A stretch of 64,000 bases of DNA from Parietichytrium sp. I65-24A (Eukaryota > Sar > Bigyra > Thraustochytrida > Thraustochytriidae), in NCBI GenBank assembly GCA_012862575.1, contig BLSF01000019.1, positions 124,001 through 188,000 of the forward strand, in the 5' to 3' direction. Below the pieces are notes generated by a model. The model saw only the letters and a program-made list of their open reading frames with translations, ran no database searches and had not been told where the DNA came from. Position 1 is the first letter of the stretch. Each line of letters opens with the position of its first letter. Made by a program: the position numbers and the translations under genes. Shown here piece after piece: positions 50,501-59,400 of the stretch.

Positions 50501-52237
50501 TTCTCGCTGTTCTCGGCCGGGAAACACTTCCAAGGTCCCTGTACGTTGGCGATCTTATTAGTTAATCACCGCGATTCAAGCGATTAGAACAGTGAATTCT
50601 GCATTTCTGAATTTTGAAGTCTGAGTATTCTCATCGTTCCACGGCCCTCACCGTGCAGTGCTCGCAGTCGAATAGAGGTGAGTCAAATTACCTTCCATCA
50701 AGCAAAAACGTGGCACACCTCAGCCTATTTACAAGTGTGCTCCGTGGTGTGCCATGGTGTTGTGGCTCGTGGCGCACTCGTGGCAACGGTGTTAGGAAGG
50801 AAACTCGACCTTGTGATTGGTATTTGTATCAAGCAAGCTCATAACTTAATTGGAATTGGGGGGAACACATGGGCGAGCCAATTTGTCCTAGCGAAGTGGA
50901 GCTAATCCCGAAAATATAACTCATCCTCCCGGCACTTTCACCCCCCACCGCGGACGCAACGTCTGCAGAATCTCACATGCCATCGATTGACCGTCAACAC
51001 TTGTCAGCCCTTCGGCTTCCACGTCTATGCGAGGATCGCAAGGATTCAACCGACCAGGCAAACTTGTATTCTAGCTGTGAAAAACTGTTTAAAAGTAACC
51101 AAATTTTCTTGGCAAGGGAGTTACATCATGCAGCTCATTGATGTTGAACACCCACCCCACTCGCACTATCGCAGTATCGCAGTATCGCACTATCGCACTT
51201 CTCCATTCTGCATCTGCCCGTAGTCGCTTCCTTACTCAAGTTCATTTGCCATTGATTGGTGCCGTCCAACTCGCTCAAGACCTCATTTCCCAATTTATCA
51301 TCCCTTCCTTCCAATGCATCCACTACTACTCCACTTACAGGATCCTACAGGGCACGCCCCGCCCCTTCCTCCTCCTCCCCTGCAAGCCCCTCCCCCCACT
51401 CATCCCACTCATCCCGTCCGCCCCTATTGCTCCCTTTAGGTTCGTCCGTAGAAGGCAGTTGGCGCTCGGTTGGGTGCGTTCATTGTTTGGAGTGGAAACC
51501 TAGCGGAGACATAGTGGAAACATGTGGAAACTTTGGAAGGCGACTTGGATTTGGGCTAGCCGTTGGCTAAGAGGTGGGCTATGATAGGCGGCGGTGCTCG
51601 AGCATTAGTATACGGATGACTATCCACACAGAGGAAAGAGTATGATTGACAGTGAAATGAGTGAAAATTTGGAAAGAGAGAAGGAAAGAGAGGAGAATGA
51701 GAAGGGTGCGCGATTACGCCATTACGCAACTACGCGATTAAGCGATTTTTAAGCGATTGAGCGAAAGCAAGAGAGAGCAAGAGAGAGAGGAGGGAGAGAG
51801 GTGATCTTTGTGACTGTCTGGCTGGAACGAAACCGAAGAGTGAGTGTGGGTGTGGATGTGGATGTGGGTGTCTTCATTGATCTTCATTGCCTCGTAGTAC
51901 AAGTTGGCCGTGGTGAGAGGGGCAACAAGTGAGGAGACAGCAGAGTTTGGGACTGGGTGCGCAATACAGCAGGGAAAGGGACCGAAGCAACAAACAGCAC
52001 CCAGCGCGGTGTGCATACGTCAGTCAGATCTCACAGTGAAGAAGCTGTCCAGTGACGCTCGGCCAGAAGGATAAGCGGCTCAGTGTACTTACTGCACGTG
52101 GTGCGACTTGAGAAGTCCAGTCACCCTTCGGTGCCTAAGAAACAAAGAGTGTGAAGGAAGGCACCACAGGTGTGGATGTCTCGTGCGTCCAAGTCTGAAG
52201 GAGAAGTGCGATTGTGAACCGCCATAGGAGCGGAACA
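47555..52237. other. 4.7 kb gene-free interval between head-to-head paralogues
   Basis: No convincing gene, RNA gene or transposon was seen on either strand. Open frames of up to about 130 codons begin at non-ATG codons and lack domains. Local repeats: ACTGGTACAT (47981-47998), a YTATCGCA/GTATCGCA run (51172-51200), ATTACGC/CTACGCGATTAAGCG units (51711-51760), GA-rich tracts (51668-51800) and GTGTGGATGTGGATGTGGGTG (51845-51870). It could hold long promoters or regulatory RNA. Confidence 0.45.
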
Positions 52238-54073
52238 ATGCGCCTGTGTGCCCTCGGGGCCGCCGTTGTCGCGTGGGCCTGGTCGGCACGGTGCGCAGCA
52301 GGGTTTGCAGGCTCGAGACAGTTTCAAGATGCCAACGGCAATCTAGTGACGGAGGAGATGGAGGAAGTGGCTCTGCAATGCTTCGCCAACCGGGAGTGCG
52401 TGATGGCGTTGGAGGCTACTAGCTCGAAAAATATCGGCGTGGCTAGATCCACAAACCTTACTTGGACCTGGGATCCCTTGCAGACAGTCAGCGAAGATGG
52501 AAAGAACCCAAAACTTTCGTGCGCCGCCGGTAGCGCTGCATCCTTGTGCGTGGTAGCATGGAACAACAAAAATGACGACAGTGCATTCGCTTCGAGGTCC
52601 GTTGATGGTGGGATAACATGGTCCACTCCAACAGCACTGCCGATCGATTCAGCCACGCTAGGAAAGATATATGCCGTGGATGTCCAGTGCTATTACCCCC
52701 GGGAACAGAGCGATATGGATCCCGATAGCGCCATCTGCGTCGCAATTGCAGAGGTGAGCCCGGCAGACAACGTGCGGAACATTCTGAGCTTAGTGTCTTC
52801 AAATGGCGGGCAATCCTTTCGGTTGAACGCCGAACCCATCGCCGGCGTTGCAAACAATATTTACCCTGAATACCCACGGTTGCACTGCACCCCGTGGGGG
52901 GATTTGTGTCTCGCCACCTTCACAGTGAGGGACATCGAGAACGGCTCGCTGAACGGGCCGATGGAGGTGGCATGGGTCAACTCCATAGACGACGGCCTAA
53001 CCTATTCAGAAGTTGACAGGCTGGGCCGGTCTGCGAAACATCTCGCAATAACAGCCACCGCAAATTTAAGATCTTCGCATCCGGCTCTGTCATGTACCCC
53101 TGATGGTGTGAACTGCGTGATCATTGCGGAGTCGTATACTCGCGCGGATGGGACCGACTCGAACCGCTGGATTGAAATTGCAGTGTCTAACGACGGTTCC
53201 AAGACCTGGACCAGCATGCAGGAGCTTTATCTCCCTGCAAATGACGGCTTCACCGCAGATGAAGGCGCTGTGACGTGCTTTGGGCAACGTACTTGCATTG
53301 CTGTTTGGGAGCGCGACCTGTCGACTGACAAAGCACCCATGTACTCGATGTCCACTGACGGAGGGGCAAATTGGACAGTCCCAGCCGCGTTCACCGACCA
53401 CAACGGATTGGAGTCTGACGATGTGGACCTTTCGTGTGTAACCGGCATTGGCTGTGTGTCGGGCTGGGAAGGGTGGCAGGATTCTACTCCACTTATATTC
53501 TTTAGCTTCTTCCAGATAACTCTGTCGCCAACCGTGGCCCCAACGCTAGGCCCGTCAATTGCCCCTACGGCATCGACGACAGAAGATCTTGGCGGCAGCG
53601 CGCCTACAGCTTCTTCCTCCTCCGATTCAAGTATCAGCTTTGGACCAATTTTGATTGCCGCGGGTGGCAGTCTCGTTGCCTTTGTGATCCTCGTCATCAT
53701 CAGGGTAACCCTGAAGAGACTGCAAGAGCCTCCACACGGTAACATTCGGGAAGATGAGTGGGCAATGGACGCCAAGTCTGTGGTCACTGACTGGTCTGGA
53801 ACTGATGACTCCTTGTTTTCCACATCCAACTCCTCAGGCACATCTAACACATCCGGACCAAGTCCTGTGGCCCTTGGGAATACACCTGCCCCAACTGGTG
53901 GTATTCACAAAAAGCTTGGCCGCAACAAGAACAAACGATCGACTCTTTACAATGTGCCTCTTCCTTCGCAGTCTAGGTCTTCGCGATTTTCGAGCATCAT
54001 TTTCATGTTTGTCCCCGCAAGATTCTCGAAGCAGCCCCAATCTGGTCAATTCGGCGGAATCCCAGAAGTCTAA
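52238..54073 (+). CDS. Asp-box (BNR) propeller, type I membrane protein B
   Basis: A 611-residue paralogue of the protein at 45542-47554, in the opposite orientation. A signal peptide (MRLCALGAAVVAWAWSARCA) precedes the same alternating design: seven Cys pairs (LQCFANREC, LSCAAGSAASLC, LHCTPWGDLC, LSCTPDGVNC, VTCFGQRTC, LSCVTGIGC and one longer) between Asp-boxes (SVDGGITW, SSNGGQSF, SIDDGLTY, SNDGSKTW, STDGGANW, with a degenerate first one). An APT-type stalk (TVAPTLGPSIAPTAS), one transmembrane helix (FGPILIAAGGSLVAFVILVI) and a cytosolic tail of about 120 residues rich in Ser and basic residues follow. No sialidase catalytic set was seen. The frame upstream to 52214 begins with GTG, so the ATG at 52238 is used. 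The stop codon lies in a hairpin stem. Confidence 0.8.
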   Translation: MRLCALGAAVVAWAWSARCAAGFAGSRQFQDANGNLVTEEMEEVALQCFANRECVMALEATSSKNIGVARSTNLTWTWDPLQTVSEDGKNPKLSCAAGSAASLCVVAWNNKNDDSAFASRSVDGGITWSTPTALPIDSATLGKIYAVDVQCYYPREQSDMDPDSAICVAIAEVSPADNVRNILSLVSSNGGQSFRLNAEPIAGVANNIYPEYPRLHCTPWGDLCLATFTVRDIENGSLNGPMEVAWVNSIDDGLTYSEVDRLGRSAKHLAITATANLRSSHPALSCTPDGVNCVIIAESYTRADGTDSNRWIEIAVSNDGSKTWTSMQELYLPANDGFTADEGAVTCFGQRTCIAVWERDLSTDKAPMYSMSTDGGANWTVPAAFTDHNGLESDDVDLSCVTGIGCVSGWEGWQDSTPLIFFSFFQITLSPTVAPTLGPSIAPTASTTEDLGGSAPTASSSSDSSISFGPILIAAGGSLVAFVILVIIRVTLKRLQEPPHGNIREDEWAMDAKSVVTDWSGTDDSLFSTSNSSGTSNTSGPSPVALGNTPAPTGGIHKKLGRNKNKRSTLYNVPLPSQSRSSRFSSIIFMFVPARFSKQPQSGQFGGIPEV

Positions 54074-54091
54074 CGATCGTTGAATCGTTAG
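54070..54091 (+). terminator. stop-codon hairpin
   Basis: CTAACGAT (54070-54077), loop CGTTGA, then ATCGTTAG (54084-54091): a perfect 8-bp stem whose 5' arm contains the TAA stop of Asp-box protein B. The poly(A)-type signal follows 15 bases later. Confidence 0.5.
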
Positions 54092-54105
54092 GTTTTGCCA
54101 TGTTT

Positions 54106-54111
54106 AATAAA
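54106..54111 (+). terminator. AATAAA poly(A)-type signal
   Basis: Hexamer 33 bases after the stop of Asp-box protein B, implying a very short 3' leader if used. Confidence 0.45.
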
Positions 54112-54218
54112 TGTACTCTTATGAATTATGATAGCTATAGAGCATTTCCCCTGCTTCCGCTGTGTTTTTGAGTGTTCGAGCGCTTGCAATAGGCTGCCTG
54201 CTTTCATGCAATCAAGAG

Positions 54219-55592
54219 TCAAGTACTGGCGTCCTTGGTCTTCCGCCTTCTTGCTCGACTTAAACTCTCCGGCTCACCTTCTTTCGCTGGATCAAGCTGT
54301 GCAACGGGCCTTGCACGCTTGCCTCTCTTCTTTGGCTGCTCAGCTTGCATTGACAATCCTGTTGAGACCTCCTCTTCCGGCTTGTCGGCAGTAACAGTGT
54401 TTGCCACGCTCTCTTGCTCAGCGGCCTTTGCCTCCCTCATCTCGATCGCCTTTTTCACGGGAGCATAGGACCTCCGATGTACAGGGCATGGCCCGTGGAG
54501 CGCGAGAAGAGCACGGTGCTCTGGGCTGGGGTACCCTTTGTGCTTTGCAAAATTGTACAGTGGGTATTGTTCATGTATCTCGGCCATTCTACGATCTCGA
54601 AACACTTTTGCAAGAATAGAAGCACAGGCAATAGCGTAGATTGAAGCATCCCCCTTGATGACTGCATCAGCCTTTTCTTTATCAAATCCTTTGGGAAGAT
54701 GCGGGCCATCTACCAATATGTATTCCGGAGCGGCTTTTAACTGGTTTACCGCCCGCTCCATGCCAAGCAAACTAGCTTGCAAGATATTGACAGAATCAAT
54801 TTCCTCGTGGCTCACCTCACAAATTGCAAAATCAACCTCTGGGTGCGAAGTGATCTCTAGGTAAAGACGCTCCCTGCTCGCTTCGTTGACCTGCTTGCTA
54901 TCATTCACGCCTTCGAACCGAACGTGCGGAGGCACGATGCAGGCAGCAGCCACGACTGGCCCCGCCAACCTGTATAATAAGCATCCGTCAGGATAAACCA
55001 CTCAAGCAAGCGACAATAACCTCTATTTCCCAATCCATGCACCTCCAACTTACGGCCCTCTTCCGGCTTCATCTGCCCCAGCTATTGTGTTGATACCAAG
55101 CTCGCTCCTCAACTTTGCCTCCCAGTCCACCCCGGCTGGGACGACTATAGCTTTCTTTTTTGGTTCCTTTTTCTCCTTTGGCTTCCTCTTCGCTTTGCCG
55201 GCCACAATCTTTGCCTCGCCAGCTCCTATCTCATTTCCGGCATTCTCCCCGACAGCGCCCTTCTTCGGCTTTTGGGCGCTCTTCTTCTTCGAACCCTTCT
55301 TCACCGCTGCTCCTTCACTTTGCTCGCTCAGCAAGTCACCATCCTGAACAATGTCCTTCTCCGCGCCCAACTTTCGCTTCGCCTGCCTTTTCTTCGTTGA
55401 CTTGATGGCGACCGAAGCGCTTTCGCCAAGATGATCAGTTCCAACGCTGGCTTTGCCCGCCTCTTTGCTGCTTGCGGAACCTTTTTCGGCCATCCCTGAA
55501 TAGTGCCCAACTACGGTATCAGAGGCCCCAGTTGGGATGCGCAGCCGCGGGGACCTGCGAAGGTCATGCGCTGCTGAAGTGCGCAGAGCCAT
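54219..55592 (-). CDS. rnhB: bacterial-type RNase HII with basic extensions (two exons)
   Basis: Exon 1 is 55054-55592 and exon 2 is 54219-54969. The 84-bp intron (GTAAGT...ATACAG, phase 2) rejoins GADEAGRGP with LAGPVVAAA. The 429-residue product removes ribonucleotides from DNA:RNA hybrids. The acidic site is complete: DEAGRG (Asp, Glu), ILVDGPHLP (Asp) and KGDASIYAI (Asp). Motifs such as NDSKQVNEASRERLYLEI and the C-terminal HKGYPSPEH...HGPCPVHRRSYAPVK are bacterial RNase HII style, not eukaryotic RNASEH2A (which has GRGPVLGPMVY). A Lys/Ala-rich N-terminal extension of about 165 residues and a basic tail of about 70 residues flank the domain, suggesting nucleic-acid binding or nuclear targeting. 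Confidence 0.9.
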
Positions 55593-55751
55593 TCGCAGAG
55601 ATGCAAGAGGATTTGATTGGTTATTAAGCGCGACTCTTCTTTCCTGTGTCTCTCCCGAACAATCGAAGGATCCTCGGTGCGACTACAGCTCCACCTATAT
55701 AGTACCTTTATGTGTACGTGTACGTAAGTTTACGCGTATGTGTATGTGTAC

Positions 55752-55768
55752 GTACTGACAGCGAGTAC
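55752..55768. promoter_or_regulatory. GTACTGACAGCGAGTAC element
   Basis: A 17-bp partly palindromic word (GTACT/AGTAC-type arms) 160 bases upstream of the RNase HII ATG. It differs at one base from 34421-34437. Confidence 0.4.
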
Positions 55769-56252
55769 ACGTGTGGGGGGGAAAAATTGTGTCACTGACT
55801 GTGAACAAAAATACTATTGTAGCTGGTAATATACATACATTTTTGAAATGTCTAGCATGAATGGTAAGAGTGGGAGTCTTGAAAACTCTTGAGTCTTGGG
55901 TGAGACACTATTGACCGGTAACGGTCAAATGAAGCCTTGAAGCCTTGAACAACTTTTGAACACACAGAGTCATCGGTCGATGAGCTATGATGAGATGCAA
56001 AGTACGCAAGGAAGAGAGAGCCCCAACACCCAAGACTCAGAAGAAAGGCAAAAAGGAAAAAAGGAAAAAAGGAACGAAGGAAGGCAGGCAGACAGACCTG
56101 CTTGAATTGATACCACTTTCTTTCTCTCTGCGTTTCAACTCCCGGAGATTCAGAGCGTGGTCACCGCTCTGAGGTTAATGGTGAGAAGAACTGACGGTCA
56201 AACAAACCCACAGGGCTTACCTGGTTCTCAGCAGTGGGGATGCTGTGCATAG

Positions 56253-56260
56253 TACCGGTA
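56253..56260. promoter_or_regulatory. TACCGGTA palindrome upstream of channel gene
   Basis: Exact copy of the recurring palindrome, 163 bases upstream of the channel ATG. Confidence 0.4.
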
Positions 56261-56358
56261 CGGACTGCGTGCGTACTATATGTAGTCCAAGACATTATTG
56301 ATAAGAGAGGACGTTACGGGGGCAAAAGCGGTCGGTCGGAGCGAAGGAGGTGAGGAGC

Positions 56359-56378
56359 CTTGCTTGCTTGCTTGCTTG
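56359..56378. repeat. CTTG x5 tandem repeat
   Basis: Five perfect tetranucleotide units ending 44 bases before the channel ATG; the frame reads through them but begins at TTG. Confidence 0.9.
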
Positions 56379-56422
56379 CGCAGAGAGGAAAGCCAGCTGC
56401 AGCGGACGCTGCCAGTTGGGAA

Positions 56423-59400
56423 ATGTCGGACGGTCATACGCCGCGGAAGAAGCGCCAGACAGTGCGGGCGCTGCTGGTCATCGATGTGCAAAATGACTTC
56501 ATCGACGGAAGCTTGGCGGTGCCGGACGCCAAAGCGATTATCCCGGTAATTAACAAGCTTCGAGGAAAGGCGTTCGACTTTGTGTACATGTGCCTGGACT
56601 GGCATCCTTGCAACCACTGCTCCTTTCGCACCAACAACCCGGGGTCTAATCTTTTCCAGGTCCTCCACCTGCCTTCCACCGGAGATGCGCAGATTATGTG
56701 GCCGGATCACTGCGTTCAAGGCACGCGTGGTGCGGAGATCCACGAAGACCTTGTTACTGAGCCTTCGGATATATTCACCTTTGCCGGATGCAACCCACAG
56801 CGAGACAGTTATTCGGTGTTTAAAGACAATGGAAGCGCAGTGCTCACGGACATGCGCGACTTGCTGGAAGAAAACAACGTCACAGAGATTTACGCTGTTG
56901 GCCTTGCTACAGATTATTGCGTGCAGTACACTGTGTTGGACGCCAAGGTATTGATGCAGAATGTTGATGTGTTCTTTGTGCAGGATGGTTGCAAAGGCAT
57001 TCAGGAGACGCTGGTGTCGAGCGCGATGAAGAAATTTGAGTTCGAAAAAATACACGTGATATCGTCTGACGGCCCAGAGATTGGCACACTTGATGATCGC
57101 AAGTTAAACTTAACAGGCACGCTGCAACTAACTAAACGCGCAGTTGGCTGGGCAGACCTTCGCATCCAGGAGATTGACGAACTCTACGAGTATATTCTTT
57201 ACGACGGAACCTCAAACGTACACGAAGACCTCAACCGCTGTGTTCAGATGGGATATATTAATCAACTGTGTTCGTGGAGCTGCAAGAACGCTCTTCACGC
57301 ATGCTGTGAAACCGGCAATGTTGAACTATTGCAGTACTTGATCAGCATAACAGAGGAGAGACAGTTGCTGGACTTTGGTGCGCGGACTAAGAAAGATGAG
57401 AATGCATTGATATTGGCAGTAACATGCAAGAAAAAGCATGTTAGGCTCACGTTGGTACAGCTGCTATTGACCCATGCGTCGGACTCGCAGCAGAGAGAGC
57501 TATTGTACGGCCAAACTGCACAACAAAAGCTCAACGCGCTCATGCTGGCCTGCAGGAATGGAGACTGCGAGGTGGTAGAGAGAATCCTCTCATACAACTG
57601 CTCCATGTATCATTTGCAAATAACCTCTACCTTTGGAAAGACTGCCATCATGTTTGCGTGCATGACGGATACTCAACAACACGCTGCTGTGATAGAAGTC
57701 ATTTTGCGCTCACAGGGAACCATAGAGGATCGGATCGGGCTTCTCTCCCAAAGTGACTTCGAAGCGTGGACCAGTTTGCACTTTGCTGCAAAGTCTGGCT
57801 GCTTCGCCGGCGTGGACTGGAGCCGTTGTTTAGATGGCTATGAGAATGTAGCACTTCTCCCCGTCAATGCCGTGACAAATTCAGGAATCACATTTTTGCA
57901 CTTGGCAGCTTTCAACGGAAAGTCGGAAGTCATTCGAGCAGTTTTGGAGAGTCATCAGCCGAGCAAAAGAAGAAAAAACCTGCTCAGTGCAATTTTGAAG
58001 AAAGGACTGCGGCATAAAATAAAGGTAAACGTTCCCGTGAAGACAACGAGGGACACCGAGCTTGATCTGGCTCTTCAGCGGAGGCACTTGGAATGTGCAA
58101 GGTTATTGTTGCGCCTGGGAAGCCATGCGAGCACATCATCAGCCCCTGAGCTGCATGAGCTGTTGCACAGATTGGTTTTGATGGGCGATGTCGAGGCTTG
58201 CGAAAGCATTCTCAATTACGCCGATGAGAACAGAATTACCGTGGACGACACCCTAGTGGAGCTGACACAAAGAATGGAGCATCCAGAGACTTGTACATTT
58301 TCGTTTGCGGGATACAACAACACGATCACGCAATTTATCTATAAGTGCACATTCTGCGGACAGCACGTATGCCTCGTCTGTAAGGATCGATGCCACGGAG
58401 CGCAATCCTGTCGAAAAGATCAGATCGCCCTCGATAGAGAGCATAACCCAAATGCAGGCTGGGTGGCCAAAGGAACGGTGAACACTCACTGCGAGTGTAA
58501 TCGAGAGCGCTGTTGTGCAACGGCGGCAACGGACGTTCGTGAACTTGAGGGTTACCGCTACTTGCCAAACCCGATTGCCTCAGCATCTATAAACCTATCC
58601 TCAAAGTTGAGTCAGTTATCCAAGCGGATTGCAAGAAACATGCACAACGTTTGGGCAAGGAGCAAAATAGAGAATGGGTGGTGTTTCGGACGCAACAAGG
58701 ACGACGAGCAAAAGTTTCACCCTCATCTCCTCCCATTCAGTTCTCTTTCCTACGAAGGAACCAAGTATAATATGGACATGGCCATGGAAACCGTAAAAGT
58801 GATTGTGGCGCTTGGCTACGATCTAGTTCGCAGAGATGACTCGGATAAGCTCTCCGCCATAACGGAAAGTTCTTCGCAGTACGATACCGAAGAGAAGGGT
58901 GCGGAGAAAAAGACAAAGCTAAATTTGCTGGTCAGCAGCGTGAACGATATTGTCCAGATGAGCAAGGAAGGGGGAGCGCGGAAGTTGCTTTCCCCAAAGG
59001 CTGGGAATGGTGGTGTTGGTGGCGGGTTTAGCTTGGACTCGAAACCTCACCGTCGGTTGGCCCCTCTCTACCAAGGCGAAGAAGGGCGAACTGTCAAAGA
59101 TGTGGATTTGGCGTGGAATGCGGACCTTCCCGAGTGCAAAATCATTGATACGAGCACCGTGCGCATCCCTGAAAATCTAAAATTTTTGGTAGAGACACTC
59201 GCCTCCAACAGTCACGAAGTTTGGGCCAGTGAGAAACTCCGGCAGGGATATCGCTTTGCACCAGCGAGGAATATTAAGCCGGGCTTACTTCTCAACTCCT
59301 CGTTGGTTCCATACGAATTTCTCACCAAGCAGGAAAAATTGTATTTAAAAGAGGGCATCGAGGAGACCCTCAAAGTGATCCTAAGCTTTGGATGGGCCAT

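Larger units (their letters stand above)
55593..56422. other. divergent promoter region, RNase HII / channel
   Basis: About 830 bases with alternating GTACGT/GTATGT words (55710-55755), the palindromic sites listed separately, GGAAAAAAGGAAAAAAGGAAC (56053-56073) and a CTTG repeat at 56359-56378. No gene was seen. Confidence 0.5.

Noticed and set aside
47555-52237. Possible transposon or viral remnant in the long gene-free interval
   Set aside because: No reverse transcriptase, integrase, transposase or capsid-like frame and no terminal repeats seen on either strand.
45542-54073. Calling the two Asp-box proteins sialidases
   Set aside because: Asp-boxes are structural; the FRIP motif and the Arg triad needed for sialidase activity are not visible.
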